DNA from: Nitrospirota bacterium
GTDB taxonomy: Bacteria > Nitrospirota > Nitrospiria > Nitrospirales > Nitrospiraceae
Length of the DNA: 64,000 bases
Direction of reading: 5' to 3'
NCBI GenBank assembly: GCA_026387665.1
Contig: JAPLLG010000013.1
Coordinates: forward strand, 124,001-188,000
Below are positions 52,746 to 64,000 of this stretch, piece after piece; positions within the stretch are counted from its first letter, which is position 1; every line of letters begins with the position of its first letter. The notes under the pieces were generated by a model, which saw nothing but the letters and a program-made list of their open reading frames with translations, was not told where the DNA came from and did no database searches. Position numbers and translations under genes: made by a program.

Positions 52746-55208
52746 TTAGGCGCCGCCTTCCTCTGGAATAACCTCAACCGCTTCCGCCAACCGCGCGACG
52801 GCCACGACCCGGTCGCCCTCGCCGTCGAGATCCAGAATCCGAACCCCCTGGGTGTTCCGGCCGATCTCGCGGAATTCATCCACCTTGCACCGCAGCACCT
52901 TGCCGTGCGCGGCCATCAGCATGATCTCGTCGCCATCCCGGACTTGCAGGAACCCGACGGCGAGTCCGTTGCGCTCATTGGTCTTCACGCTGATGATGCC
53001 CTTGCCCCCGCGTCCCTGGATGCGATACTCGTTCACCGGCGTGCGCTTTCCGTAGCCGCCCTCCGTGACCGTGAGGATTTGGGTGGTGGAGTCCGGCGTG
53101 ATAGTTTCCATCCCGATGACTTCGTTGCCTTCCTCGAGCGCAATGCCGCGCACCCCGTGCGCCGTGCGGCCCATCGGCCTGGCTTCGTCTTCCTTGAAGC
53201 GGATCGTGATGCCCTTCTTCGTGCCCAACAGGATTTCCCGCTGGCCGTCGGTGACATGCACGCTGATGAGCCGGTCTCCCTTATCCAACGACAGCGCGAT
53301 GATGCCGCCCTGGCGGGGATTACCATAGGCCGAGAGTTCCGTCTTCTTGATGATGCCCTGCTTGGTCGCCATGACCACGAACCGGTCGTCGCGGAATTCT
53401 TTGACCGGCACAGTCGCCGTGACCTTCTCATCGCCGGAGAGCGCCAGCAAGTTCACCAGCGCTTTGCCCTTAGCAGCCCGGCCCGCGTCAGGAATCTCAT
53501 GGACCTTCAGCCAATAGACCTTCCCGGCATCCGTAAAGAACAGAAGCGACTCGTGCGTGGAGGCGGTGAAGAGGGTCACGACGAAATCCTCTTCCTTGAC
53601 CCCCATCCCGATTTTGCCCTTGCCGCCGCGCTTCTGCGCCCGATAGAGCGTCACCGGGTTACGCTTGATGTAGCCGGCATGCGAGATCGTGACGACCACT
53701 TCTTCGTTCGCGATCATGTCTTCCAGGGTGATTTCCGCTTCTTCTTTCACAATCTGCGTGCGGCGCTCGTCCTTGTAGGCTTCGCGCACCTCGATCAACT
53801 CATCCTTGATGATCGTCCGCACCAGCGCTTCGCTGCTCAGGATCGACTTGAGCCGCTCAATCTGCTTCAAGACCTCTTTATATTCTTCGATGAGCTTGTT
53901 GCGTTCCAATTGCGTGAGCCGCTGGAGCCGCATCTCCAAAATCGCATTCGACTGGATTTCGCTCAACGCAAATTCCCGCATCAGGCCCACGCGGGCTTCA
54001 TCGGGCGATTGCGCCCGCCGGATCAAGGCAATGACGGCATCCAGGTTGTCGAGCGCGATCTTGAGGCCCTCAAGGATATGAGCCCGCTCTTCCGCCTTGC
54101 GCAATTCGAAAGCGGTCCGACGGACCACGACCTCGCGCCGGTGCTCGATAAAATGGTGCAGGATCTGCTTAAGGTTCAGTACTTCCGGACGCTTGTTCAC
54201 CAGCGCGAGCATGATGACCCCGAAGGTCGTCTGGAGCTGCGTGAGCTTGTACAGATTGTTCAAGGTAATGAGCGGGATTTCTCCGCGCTTGAGCTCGATG
54301 ACGACGCGGATGCCGTCCCGATCGGATTCGTCGCGCAGATCGGAAATGCCTTTGATCCGTTCGTCCCGGATCAACTCGGCGATCTTTTCGATCAGCTTGG
54401 ACTTATTGACCTGATAGGGCAGCTCCGTGACGATCAACCGCTCGCGATCCGTCCGTTCATCGGTCTCGACCTTCACTTTCGCGCGCAAGGTCAACAGACC
54501 CCGGCCGCTCTCGTAGGCGGATTTGATCCCGGCCGTGCCATAGATGAAGCCGGCCGTCGGGAAATCGGGACCTGGAATCTTCTTCATCAGCTGGGGAATC
54601 GTGATGTCCGGATTTTCCAGGAACTGGAGAAGCCCCTCGATCACTTCGCCGACATTGTGGGTCGGGATGTTGGTGGCATAACCCACCGCGATGCCGCCGG
54701 CGCCGTTGACGAGCAGGTTCGGGATTTTCGAGGGGAGCACCAGCGGTTCGACCAGCGACTCGTCGTAGTTCGGCCCGAAATCGACCGTATCCTTGTCGAT
54801 GTCGGCAAGCATATCCTCGGCGACCTTGGTCAGGCGCGCTTCGGTATAGCGCATGGCCGCCGGCGGATCGCCGTCGACCGATCCGAAGTTGCCCTGCCCG
54901 TCCACGAGCATGTAGCGCATGTTGAAAGGCTGCGCCATACGGACGAGAGTATCGTAGATCGCGCTGTCTCCATGGGGATGGTAGTTACCCATGATCTCGC
55001 CGACGATCTTGGCGGACTTGCGGTAGGCCCGGTTCGACGCCAGACCCATTTCGTTCATGCCATGGAGGATCCGGCGATGGACCGGCTTGAGGCCGTCACG
55101 CACGTCGGGAAGCGCCCGGCCCACGATGACGCTCATCGCGTAACTCAGGTACGACGAGCGCATCTCGTCTTCGATGGCGATATGTCCTAACCGTTCATCA
55201 GGTGGCAT
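52746..55208 (-). CDS. gyrA: DNA gyrase subunit A
   Basis: The protein has 820 residues. The catalytic Tyr is Tyr121 in [18 protein letters not shown]. The quinolone-pocket region is [19 protein letters not shown] with Ser82 and Asp86 in the drug-sensitive form. The C-terminal beta-pinwheel carries the GyrA box QKRGGKG ([20 protein letters not shown]), which distinguishes gyrase from topoisomerase IV. With GyrB it introduces negative supercoils. It follows gyrB after a 115-nt spacer holding a palindromic element. Confidence 0.98.
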   Translation of the reverse strand: MPPDERLGHIAIEDEMRSSYLSYAMSVIVGRALPDVRDGLKPVHRRILHGMNEMGLASNRAYRKSAKIVGEIMGNYHPHGDSAIYDTLVRMAQPFNMRYMLVDGQGNFGSVDGDPPAAMRYTEARLTKVAEDMLADIDKDTVDFGPNYDESLVEPLVLPSKIPNLLVNGAGGIAVGYATNIPTHNVGEVIEGLLQFLENPDITIPQLMKKIPGPDFPTAGFIYGTAGIKSAYESGRGLLTLRAKVKVETDERTDRERLIVTELPYQVNKSKLIEKIAELIRDERIKGISDLRDESDRDGIRVVIELKRGEIPLITLNNLYKLTQLQTTFGVIMLALVNKRPEVLNLKQILHHFIEHRREVVVRRTAFELRKAEERAHILEGLKIALDNLDAVIALIRRAQSPDEARVGLMREFALSEIQSNAILEMRLQRLTQLERNKLIEEYKEVLKQIERLKSILSSEALVRTIIKDELIEVREAYKDERRTQIVKEEAEITLEDMIANEEVVVTISHAGYIKRNPVTLYRAQKRGGKGKIGMGVKEEDFVVTLFTASTHESLLFFTDAGKVYWLKVHEIPDAGRAAKGKALVNLLALSGDEKVTATVPVKEFRDDRFVVMATKQGIIKKTELSAYGNPRQGGIIALSLDKGDRLISVHVTDGQREILLGTKKGITIRFKEDEARPMGRTAHGVRGIALEEGNEVIGMETITPDSTTQILTVTEGGYGKRTPVNEYRIQGRGGKGIISVKTNERNGLAVGFLQVRDGDEIMLMAAHGKVLRCKVDEFREIGRNTQGVRILDLDGEGDRVVAVARLAEAVEVIPEEGGA

Positions 55209-55236
55209 CTAATTCTCCTCGAGAAAAGAGCGAATG

Positions 55237-55309
55237 GCTTATGGCCTATAGCTGATGGCAAGAAAGAAACTCCGCATCTGCCATTTGCCATACGCTATCA
55301 GCCATAAGC
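55237..55309 (-). repeat. Palindromic element between gyrB and gyrA
   Basis: GCTTATGGC (55237-55245) and GCCATAAGC (55301-55309) are perfect arms. Inner words AGCTGATGGCA and TGCCATTTGCCATACGCT pair partly. The element lies wholly in the spacer and ends 15 nt before the gyrB stop. Confidence 0.65.
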
Positions 55310-55323
55310 TCTTTGGCAATTTT

Positions 55324-57807
<2,484 letters not shown>

Positions 57808-57864
57808 TCAATACAGCCTTAAAGTTTCAGCCTTCAGCGGCTGACCGCCCGTCGCTGAACTCAG

Positions 57865-58992
57865 CTAGATTTTAATTGGCATCACGACGCACTTGAACCC
57901 GGGACTGTCCGACTCCTGGATCAAACAGGGGCTCAACGGATTGTCCATCTGCAGAGAGATCGTCTCTCCATCCATCACGCCCAGGACGTCCAGCAGATAG
58001 CGGGCATTGAACCCCGTGTTCAGGGCCTCTCCTTCGTACTGCGCCGCCAGCTCTTCGGTCGCTTCCCCGAAATCAGGATTGCTGGAGAACAGGGTCATCT
58101 GTCCTGTGACAAACGACACCTTCACCGCATTCGCCTTGTCACGGGACAGAACGGAGACACGCCGGAGCGCGCTTTCCAGCTCATTGCGATTGACCCCGAT
58201 CTTTCTGCCGGTTTCTTTCGGAACCACTTGCTGATAGTTCGGATAGTTCCCCTCCATCAACCGCGAGGTCAGCAACAGCCCGCTCTTCCGGAAGATCATG
58301 AGATTTTTGGTAAACCCGATCAGAGGCTCGCCCTCGCCACCCTCTTCCAAGAGACGCTGCATCTCATGCGCCGCCTTCTTGGGAATGATGGCCTTGATTT
58401 CTTGCGGAGCCCCTTTGACTCCGGCATTTCCAACCTCCTGCTCGGCTACCGCCAACCGATGTCCATCAGTGCCGACCAGCCGCAAGATCGTTTTCTTCTC
58501 CGACGTAATGAGGGTCACCAGCAACCCATTGAGGATATAGCGCGCGTCATTGTCCCCGGCCGCGAAGAGCGTCTTACGAATCAGCTCTAAAAATCCGGCC
58601 CCGGCGAGGGGAATGAGCCCTTCCCGTTCGATCGTCGGCAAGGCAGGATAGTCGGTGCTGGGGAGACCCACGATCTTAAATTGGCTCTTGCCGGCTTGAA
58701 TCGTCGTCCAATTATTCTCGCCGGACGTGATTTCGATATCATTGACCGTCAGCTCCTTGATGATTTCATAGAGCTTTCGGGCCGAGACCGTCACCCCTCC
58801 GGGTTTTTCCACGGTTGCCTTGTAGAGGCCGCGCATGCCGATTTCGAGGTCGGTGGCGACAATTTCCACCCCCTCCTGCTTCGCCTCGATCAAGATGTTC
58901 GAGAGGATCGGCATCGTGTTGCGCTTCTCCACGACACCTTGAACCCGCTGGAGGCCCGTCAAGAGCTCGACTCGTCCCATACGCAGTTTCAT
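57865..58992 (-). CDS. dnaN: DNA polymerase III beta subunit (sliding clamp)
   Basis: The protein has 375 residues and shows three clamp domains. Recognisable blocks are KRNTMPILSNILIEAKQEGV, GLPSTDYPALPTIEREG, LRLVGTDGHRLAVAE, NYPNYQQVVPKE and FNARYLLDVLGVMDGETISL, then the C-terminus CLIQESDSPGFKCVVMPIKI (the family ends MPMRL). It forms the ring that tethers polymerase to DNA. It lies 25 nt downstream of dnaA. The gyrB spacer downstream holds a small hairpin with TTCAGC/GCTGAA words. Confidence 0.98.
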   Translation of the reverse strand: MKLRMGRVELLTGLQRVQGVVEKRNTMPILSNILIEAKQEGVEIVATDLEIGMRGLYKATVEKPGGVTVSARKLYEIIKELTVNDIEITSGENNWTTIQAGKSQFKIVGLPSTDYPALPTIEREGLIPLAGAGFLELIRKTLFAAGDNDARYILNGLLVTLITSEKKTILRLVGTDGHRLAVAEQEVGNAGVKGAPQEIKAIIPKKAAHEMQRLLEEGGEGEPLIGFTKNLMIFRKSGLLLTSRLMEGNYPNYQQVVPKETGRKIGVNRNELESALRRVSVLSRDKANAVKVSFVTGQMTLFSSNPDFGEATEELAAQYEGEALNTGFNARYLLDVLGVMDGETISLQMDNPLSPCLIQESDSPGFKCVVMPIKI

Positions 58993-59017
58993 AATATCTT
59001 TCCCCTTAGCGCGTGGC

Positions 59018-60385
59018 TCACGCTCGCAGGATCTGCTCCTTTAAGCTGTCCAACGTGGCACTCAATGCACTGTCGCTATCTTTTGCTTTGATGACCTGTT
59101 TGCAGGCATGGATGATGGTCGTGTGGTCTTTGCCCCCGAACTGCCGCCCGATCTCGGGATACGAGGAATCCGTGAGTTCCCGGCAGAGATACATGGCGAT
59201 CTGTCTCGGATGCACCAGCGTTTTGCTCCGGCGACGGGATTTCAGGTCGGAAATTTTCACATGGAAGCGTGCGCCCACTGTTTCCTGAATATCGTCCATG
59301 GACACGATCTTCTTCTTAGTGCCGATCAGATCCCGGAGCACATTCTTCGCCATCTCCAGCGTAATCGTTTGACCGGTGAGGGAGGCATAGGCGCCAAGAC
59401 GCACCAGCGAACCTTCAAGCTCGCGGATATTGCTCTTCATCGTGGTGGCGAGAAACTGGACCACATCTTCCGGCAACGTAACGCCTTCATCCTCGGACTT
59501 TTTCCGCAAGATGGCAATGCGCGTTTCCACGTCCGGTGGCTGGAGATCCGCAATCAGGCCCCATTCAAACCGCGACCGCAAACGCTCCTCGATATCAGGC
59601 ATGTCCTTGGGAAAGCGATCGCTCGAGAGGACCAGCTGCTTATGCGCTTCATAAAGGGCGTTGAACGTGTGGAAGAATTCTTCCTGCGTCCGCTCCTTGC
59701 CCGCCAGGAACTGAATATCGTCGATCATCAACATATCGATATGACGGTATCGCTTCCGCAGATCCATCATCTTGTCGTAGCGAATGGAGTTGATGACCTC
59801 GTTCGTAAACTGCTCGGTCGTCAAATAGGCAATGCGGAGGTCGGTCCGTTCCGCCACATAGTTGCCAATGGCGTTCAGGAGGTGGGTCTTCCCCAGCCCC
59901 GTTTCCCCATAGATAAAGAGCGGGTTATAGGCTTTCGCCGGCTGCTCCGCGACCGCCATACAGGCCGCATGGGCAAACTGGTTCCCTGCGCCCACCACGA
60001 AATTCTTAAATGTGTATTTGGGATTGAGCTGGATGCCCCGTTTCGGCCGCGCCCCGGTAGTCTGACGGCTCGTTACAGCAGAACTCCCACCACTCTCGGA
60101 TTGGCTCGTCGGTTGCTTATGAGAGATGGCAAACGTAATCGACGTTTCCTCACCACCCCTGGCCGCTGAGATCGCTTCCATCAGGAGAGGCCCATAATGC
60201 TGGCTTAGCCAGTCCCCGAAGAACTTATTCGGGACCCCCAGTTGAGCTGTAGAATCCTCAATTCTTTCAAGGTGAATCGGCGTAAACCACGTATCATAAA
60301 CTTGTTTTGGCACTTTCCCTTGGATATGAGCCAAGGCGTCCTGCCAGATAGTTGCGCTAGTCATTATTTCTGTATCATTCTTCAT
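59018..60385 (-). CDS. dnaA: Chromosomal replication initiator protein DnaA
   Basis: The protein has 455 residues. Domain I (about 10-90) is IWQDALAHIQGKVPKQVYDT. A short Ser/Thr/Gln linker follows (90-115). The AAA+ domain has Walker A YGETGLGKTHLLNAIGN, Walker B MLMIDDIQFLAGKERTQEEF and the arginine-finger region EERLRSRFEWGLIADLQPPD. Domain IV has the signature LVHPRQIAMYLCRELTDSSY and GGKDHTTIIHACKQV. It binds DnaA boxes and melts oriC. Two consensus boxes lie 9-28 nt before the start codon, so it is likely autoregulated. An alternative start is ATG 60364. Confidence 0.98.
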   Translation of the reverse strand: MKNDTEIMTSATIWQDALAHIQGKVPKQVYDTWFTPIHLERIEDSTAQLGVPNKFFGDWLSQHYGPLLMEAISAARGGEETSITFAISHKQPTSQSESGGSSAVTSRQTTGARPKRGIQLNPKYTFKNFVVGAGNQFAHAACMAVAEQPAKAYNPLFIYGETGLGKTHLLNAIGNYVAERTDLRIAYLTTEQFTNEVINSIRYDKMMDLRKRYRHIDMLMIDDIQFLAGKERTQEEFFHTFNALYEAHKQLVLSSDRFPKDMPDIEERLRSRFEWGLIADLQPPDVETRIAILRKKSEDEGVTLPEDVVQFLATTMKSNIRELEGSLVRLGAYASLTGQTITLEMAKNVLRDLIGTKKKIVSMDDIQETVGARFHVKISDLKSRRRSKTLVHPRQIAMYLCRELTDSSYPEIGRQFGGKDHTTIIHACKQVIKAKDSDSALSATLDSLKEQILRA

Positions 60386-60698
60386 ACACAGGCTTATTCA
60401 CACCTGTGGATAACCTGGTTCTTCAGATTGTCTTTAGGTCTTCGATCTCAACTTTTTCATCTCAAAGGAGAATTCATCCACGGTCTACTACTCCGATTAA
60501 CACAGGTTACTGACTCTGCATGCAGGGGTTACCCAGAGTCAATCCCCAACTATCTCCACATAGACAGCGTGTGAGCCTGCCCATAAATTCAATATGTTAA
60601 TTCCCATTCACAATATCCACAGAACCTACTCTTACTCCTACTACGACGACTAATTCTTTCTTATACATAATAAATTAGAAGAAGAGCCACTAACAAAC
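60386..60698. other. Putative chromosomal origin of replication (oriC)
   Basis: This AT-rich, gene-free 313-nt tract lies beside dnaA. DnaA boxes are TTATTCACA (60394-60402), TGTGGATAA (60405-60413, perfect) and ATATCCACA (60613-60621). Weaker sites are TCATCCACG (60474-60482) and ATCTCCACA (60552-60560 area). Downstream of the 60613 box, after a 4-nt gap, a triplet tract CTA CTC TTA CTC CTA CTA CGA CGA CTA (60626-60652) resembles the DnaA-trio unwinding element. It runs into AT-rich ATTCTTTCTTATACATAA. Box identity is seen in the sequence, and origin function is inferred. Confidence 0.8.
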
Positions 60699-60878
60699 CT
60701 ATAGAACAATGACCTTTTCCGATGAGAAGATTTTATCAATCAAGTCGTCATACGAAGAAGGAATCATCGATAGGATCGGCTCAATAGAAACAACTTCTAT
60801 ATCTGAATCAGTCGCATCAAAAAGCGAGTGCGAGATCTGATCTGGCTGTTGTCGAAGAAGATAGAGCGTCATACTCAT
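60699..60878 (-). CDS. DsrH/TusB-like small protein
   Basis: The protein has 59 residues from the ATG at 60878, chosen because TTTTAAGGATGTT gives a good ribosome site. A longer frame from 60908 is less likely. The sequence MTLYLLRQQPDQISHSLFDA is reminiscent of the start of TusB/DsrH proteins, but it is shorter than the usual 90-100 residues and lacks an obvious catalytic Cys. The assignment rests largely on its position as third gene behind two DsrE-fold genes. It is AT-rich relative to the chromosome average here. Confidence 0.55.
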   Translation of the reverse strand: MSMTLYLLRQQPDQISHSLFDATDSDIEVVSIEPILSMIPSSYDDLIDKIFSSEKVIVL

Positions 60879-60885
60879 AACATCC

Positions 60886-61227
60886 TTAAAACACGAGACT
60901 TCTATCAACAGTGCGAATTAACTGTCTAATGTCATCAGCTGTGCGAATCGTCACAGAAAAACTATCAGACCAATCATCCATGACTGTTCCCGGTTCGACA
61001 ATAAAGGGAACAGAGAGATGTTTAAACGAAGGAAGATATTTTTCAAGGATATCAACATCCAGAATCTCTTCCGTATCCGTCATTAAAAGACGGGAAGCAT
61101 GGCCTAAGAGAACGACGGTCGTTTCATGGTCCCCAGCACAAAGCCCCAGTGCAATACGAAGAGCCTCAACCGGACGAGCGGTGACATAAGGATCTTCTGA
61201 AATCACCACCGCAATACGTTTCGACAT
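60886..61227 (-). CDS. DsrE/F-family protein (TusC-like)
   Basis: The protein has 113 residues. The DsrE fold is suggested by KRIAVVISEDPYVTARPVEA, LRIALGLCAGDHETTVVLLG, a middle SRLLMTDTEEILDVDILEKY and a C-terminal SVTIRTADDIRQLIRTVDRS. Related proteins form TusBCD or DsrEFH sulfur-transfer complexes. Cysteines are few: Cys30 in the GLCAGDH loop is the only one. It lies between TusD-like and TusB-like genes in a - strand operon beside oriC. Confidence 0.7.
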   Translation of the reverse strand: MSKRIAVVISEDPYVTARPVEALRIALGLCAGDHETTVVLLGHASRLLMTDTEEILDVDILEKYLPSFKHLSVPFIVEPGTVMDDWSDSFSVTIRTADDIRQLIRTVDRSLVF

Positions 61228-61256
61228 AAAAAACTGAAAACAATAAGAACAACGTC

Positions 61257-61577
61257 TTATGTAAACGCCAAAAAGCGATCACACCCATCAATAATTCCAG
61301 ACAACACGACCAACCCGGATAATGAAACCCTCGAATCCACCGTGGCAGTTGGGACACCATGTTGCTGGCAACCATAAGCACAGACAGACAGCTTTACTCC
61401 CGCATCAATTAAGCCAAGATAGCGCGAGTCTGTGACCATCTTGACTCCCTCATCAATGAGATAGAGATAGACCTCAACGCCACGACGCAGAGCAGCGTGA
61501 GCCAGTTGAACAACAGTCTCAACGCTGGGATGAGAAGGGGCTGTGGATAACAAGAGACCGAGCTTGCGAGCTGCCAT
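61257..61577 (-). CDS. DsrE-family protein (TusD/DsrE-like)
   Basis: The protein has 106 residues. RKLGLLLSTAPSHPSVETVV, QLAHAALRRGVEVYLYLIDE and KLSVCAYGCQQHGVP fit the DsrE fold. Cys66 and Cys70 are in the position of the TusD/DsrE sulfur-carrying cysteine. The protein probably accepts persulfide sulfur, in analogy to TusD for tRNA 2-thiolation (MnmA is encoded at 11492) or to DsrE in sulfur metabolism. A perfect DnaA box lies in its 5' end (61542-61550). Confidence 0.78.
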   Translation of the reverse strand: MAARKLGLLLSTAPSHPSVETVVQLAHAALRRGVEVYLYLIDEGVKMVTDSRYLGLIDAGVKLSVCAYGCQQHGVPTATVDSRVSLSGLVVLSGIIDGCDRFLAFT

Positions 61578-61633
61578 AGTAATTAACTAAAGACGTCAAT
61601 ACAATCAATTACTTATGAAGTGTAACGCGAACG

Positions 61634-61662
61634 AGCGTACGGGGTTTTCCACACAAAGTCAA
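61634..61662 (-). promoter_or_regulatory. Promoter of the DsrE-type operon with embedded DnaA box
   Basis: On the - strand: TTGACT (61662-61657), 17-nt spacer, TACGCT (61639-61634). The spacer contains TGTGGAAAA (61653-61645), a near-consensus DnaA box, so DnaA could regulate this promoter. The -10 is only a 3/6 match. Confidence 0.5.
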
Positions 61663-61680
61663 TATCAAAAATATGAGGTC

Positions 61681-62946
61681 TTACGAGGGGATAGTGCGAG
61701 ATTTTAGGAGGGAGGCAAGACCAACCAGAGGAAGTTCTTCCTGGGCTTTAGACTCCAGATTGCGAAGGATGACGGAGCCACGACCTGCTTCATCATCACC
61801 CAAAAGAATGGCGTACCGGCACTTCGATCGATCGGCTTGGCGCAGGTGGGCCTTGAGCGTGGCGGCGCGATAGTCACATTGGGCCGAGAGGCCTAATCTG
61901 CGAAGCTCGTCGAGCAGCACGAGTCCGAGCTTTGTGCCGTTCTCTCCGAAGGCCGCGACATAATAGAGACATTCGTGAAGCGAGGACGACATTGTCTCCG
62001 GGAGCATCAGGGATACCCGTTCAAGTCCGACGGCGAATCCGACAGCCGGAACAGAGGGGCCGCCGAGCGTTTCCACTAAACCGTCATACCGTCCGCCGGC
62101 GCCAACTGCGTTCTGTGCGCCCAAATGGGTCGAGGTAATTTCAAAACTTGTCAAACAATAGTAGTCGAGCCCCCGCACTAAACGAGGATTCAACTTGTAG
62201 GGAACCCCAATGGCCTGGAGGCCGGCCAGGACCTGGTCGAAATGGGCGCGGGCTTCCGGCGCGAGATGGTCGGTCAGCTTGGGAGCAGACTCGGTCGCAG
62301 TCCGGCATTCCGGTATCTTGCAGTCCAATACTCGCAGAGGATTCGTTTCCATCCGGCGCCGGCAGTTGGCGCAGAGACTGGCTTCCTGTTGTGCGAGGAA
62401 TGTCAGGAGGATCGGCTTGTAGGCTGCTCGATCGCCGGCGCTGCCCAAACTATTGATCTCAAGCGTTAGGTCCGGCAAACCCAGATCTGAGAGCAGGCGC
62501 CACAGGAGGGCGATAGCCTCGACGTCGACGCGCGGGTCCGACGTGCCGAACGACTCAACGCCGAATTGATGGAACTGCCTAAGCCTTCCCGCCTGAGGCC
62601 GTTCATGGCGGAACATCGGTCCGATGTAGAAATATTTCTGCGGAAGAGGATCGGCCGCCCGATTATGCTCGATGAAGGCGCGGACCGTGCCGGCTGTGCC
62701 TTCCGGGCGCAGGGTCAGCGAGGTCCCGTCTCGGTCGGGAAAGGTATACATCTCCTTCTCGACGATATCCGTCGCAGCCCCGATACTCCTGGCAAAGAGC
62801 GCGGTCAGCTCGAAGATGGGGATCCGGATCTCCTGATAGCCATAGCAGAGAGCCCAGCGCCTGGCCGCATCCTCGATGAAACGCCACCGGGGCGTCTCCT
62901 CTGGCAGGATGTCCTTAACGCCCTTGATCCCTTTAATAATGTCCAT
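61681..62946 (-). CDS. hisS: Histidyl-tRNA synthetase
   Basis: The protein has 421 residues. Class II motifs are IKGVKDILPEETPRW, TLRPEGTAGTVRAFIEHNRA and YYIGPMFRHERPQAGRLRQF (seen as FYIGPMFRHERPQAGR), then QFGVESFG. LVRGLDYYCLTSFEI and GAGGRYDGLVETLGGPSVPA complete the catalytic core, with a C-terminal anticodon-binding domain. A four-Cys zinc-like insert (ANCRRRMETNPLRVLDCKIP) is present in the middle, as in many bacterial HisRS. It charges tRNA-His. Confidence 0.97.
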   Translation of the reverse strand: MDIIKGIKGVKDILPEETPRWRFIEDAARRWALCYGYQEIRIPIFELTALFARSIGAATDIVEKEMYTFPDRDGTSLTLRPEGTAGTVRAFIEHNRAADPLPQKYFYIGPMFRHERPQAGRLRQFHQFGVESFGTSDPRVDVEAIALLWRLLSDLGLPDLTLEINSLGSAGDRAAYKPILLTFLAQQEASLCANCRRRMETNPLRVLDCKIPECRTATESAPKLTDHLAPEARAHFDQVLAGLQAIGVPYKLNPRLVRGLDYYCLTSFEITSTHLGAQNAVGAGGRYDGLVETLGGPSVPAVGFAVGLERVSLMLPETMSSSLHECLYYVAAFGENGTKLGLVLLDELRRLGLSAQCDYRAATLKAHLRQADRSKCRYAILLGDDEAGRGSVILRNLESKAQEELPLVGLASLLKSRTIPS

Positions 62947-62962
62947 AGTTAGCGACCGTCGA

Positions 62963-63088
62963 GCAGGATGCTGAAAAAGCCCGCCAGCTTCGTTCTCACC
63001 TCGAAAGCATCCTCAACGTAGCCAGGGGCTACGCCTCCGGTGCTTCCAGCGGCTGCGGCCTTGCTGATGGCCATTTTGAGCATCCTGC
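62963..63088 (-). repeat. Nitrospira-type intergenic palindromic repeat, copy 2
   Basis: This 126-bp element reads on the - strand from GCAGGATGCTCAAAATGGCC to GGGCTTTTTCAGCATCCTGC. It shares with copy 1 (38118-38242) the terminal arms, the GGCCGCAGC block, a central TACGTTGAG block and AACGAAGCTGGCGG near the right end. It lies 17 nt upstream of the hisS start. Confidence 0.85.
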
Positions 63089-63335
63089 GCAGTATTTCCC
63101 TGTTGCCATCAACAGTTTATCCGCGGACCTCTAGAAAGAAGTGGGACTATAGCGACGGGTTGCGGGCAAGTCAACGCAGAGAAGCCGGTCAAACGTCACT
63201 CGCCATGCGTCAATTAGTTCCGAATCGGCATTCGTCGGCCGCTTCTACAGTTTTTGCGAATGACGTCCGAGATCCTTGCGCCGACCGCCGCGCGGGGGTA
63301 TAGTTCGCGGCCTATCTGTTGTCCGGGGATGTTTC

Positions 63336-64000
63336 ATGAGTATCGATCAGCCGACCCGCCGCGTCATCGCGCTGGCACCGATGCCGCCCGAGAAATCCGC
63401 CTATGCCCTGGCCCGCTACAGCCGCTCGCCCGATTCGATCGAGAGCAGCCTCCGCTGGGTCCATGGCCATTCGTCTGAAAAGTTCTGGGACCAGTTCTAC
63501 TTCGACTACGGCCATGCCTCCATCGCCGATCTGGGCCACGTCATTATCTGTTTCGAAGAGATCTCCGAACTCGCCGCGATCCGGCTTGAAGACGAGCAAC
63601 TGTGGGACGGCCAGGCGAAGTCCAGCCGGTATCAGAACTTCGCCTCTGGCGCCTGGTTCGTGCCCGATTCCATTCGCGGGACGGAGACGGAAGGCACCTA
63701 CCAGGGCATTCTCCGCAGCCTCGGCGAAATCTATAAGCTGTTGCACCAGCCCCTGATCCAATTTATTTCGGAGCGTGAACCGCGCCCCGAGTCGATGAAG
63801 CCGGCCGACTATCAACGGACGATCGCCGCGCGGGCTTTCGACGTGACACGCTATCTCCTGCCCCTCGCGGCCAAGACGAACGTCGGGCAAGTCGTCAGCA
63901 TCAGGACGCTGGAGAAACAAATCACCAGACTCTTATCGTCGCAATTGCCGGAACTGCATGCGATCGGAGCCGATCTCAAAGATGCCTGCCAACGGCCACC
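63336..64000 (+). CDS. thyX: FAD-dependent thymidylate synthase (ThyX-like), 3' end outside window
   Basis: I translated 221 codons, and the frame is open to the end of the window. Motifs are LARYSRSPDSIESSLRW, FYFDYGHASIADLGHVI and the ThyX signature region SELAAIRLEDEQLWDGQAKS followed by SRYQNF. The enzyme methylates dUMP with 5,10-methylene-THF and FAD. The visible fragment is already close to the length of a single ThyX domain without reaching an end. That suggests the long two-domain ThyX form. The start ATG has a GGGGATG ribosome site. Confidence 0.85.
   Translation, partial: MSIDQPTRRVIALAPMPPEKSAYALARYSRSPDSIESSLRWVHGHSSEKFWDQFYFDYGHASIADLGHVIICFEEISELAAIRLEDEQLWDGQAKSSRYQNFASGAWFVPDSIRGTETEGTYQGILRSLGEIYKLLHQPLIQFISEREPRPESMKPADYQRTIAARAFDVTRYLLPLAAKTNVGQVVSIRTLEKQITRLLSSQLPELHAIGADLKDACQRP

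Noticed and set aside
52158..55190. A 1010-codon open frame on the + strand opposite gyrA
   Set aside because: It is the antisense shadow of gyrA, a by-product of GC-rich third positions. It has no family motifs, and the gyrA frame is unequivocal.

Overview
The window reads as the replication-origin neighbourhood of a Nitrospira-like bacterium (phylum Nitrospirota). This is an inference from several things: GC-rich codon use, a Gram-negative envelope (LpxC, RND efflux, lipoproteins), the gene order rpmH-rnpA-yidD-yidC-mnmE-mnmG-rsmG-parA-parB, an atpHAGDC block that lacks atpB/E/F, and a 125-bp intergenic repeat that I associate with Nitrospira chromosomes. No rRNA, tRNA, CRISPR array, prophage or transposase was recognised. 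The window is almost entirely core genome.

Layout. 1-1.5 kb (-): an L,D-transpeptidase cut by the window edge and a DUF4398 lipoprotein. 1.8-10.3 kb (+): ribosomal protein/RNase P/membrane insertase/tRNA modification genes running into the ParABS segregation locus, with two perfect parS sites. 10.4-11.4 kb: two bactofilins. 11.5-17.7 kb: mnmA and the F1 part of ATP synthase. 17.8-24 kb: small conserved genes, rluD-type pseudouridine synthase and a zinc/manganese ABC importer (-). 24-28.2 kb: rplI, glyA, nrdR and a two-component system whose kinase carries a Rossmann domain. 28.5-36 kb: lpxC behind a textbook sigma-54 promoter, a HARE-HTH protein with an apparent autoregulatory operator array, suhB, an arsenosugar-type AhpD protein, an orphan B12/radical-SAM protein, a pterin dehydratase and an amino-acid permease. 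36.5-51.5 kb (-): SUMF1-domain protein, tmRNA, transporters, redox and VOC enzymes, a complete RND tripartite pump and smpB. 51.6-63 kb (mostly -): dciA, gyrA, gyrB, dnaN, dnaA, a likely oriC, a three-gene DsrE/F/H-like sulfur-relay operon and hisS. thyX begins at the right edge.

How it fits together. Replication initiation (DnaA, DnaN, gyrase, DciA, DnaA boxes with a DnaA-trio-like tract) and segregation (ParA, ParB, parS) sit about 52 kb apart. The two modules point towards each other instead of away from a shared origin, which suggests an inversion or a displaced origin. Trans-translation is complete within the window (ssrA RNA and SmpB).

Most unusual points: the GCAAGCA operator array in the promoter of the HARE-HTH gene; the cytosolic Rossmann-fused histidine kinase; the sigma-54 promoter of lpxC; the orphan RiPP-type radical SAM protein; an SDR whose catalytic Tyr is replaced by His; and the sulfur-relay operon lying inside the DnaA-box cluster, with a DnaA box in its own promoter spacer.

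Everything here comes from reading sequence. Start codons and intergenic signals are the least certain parts.
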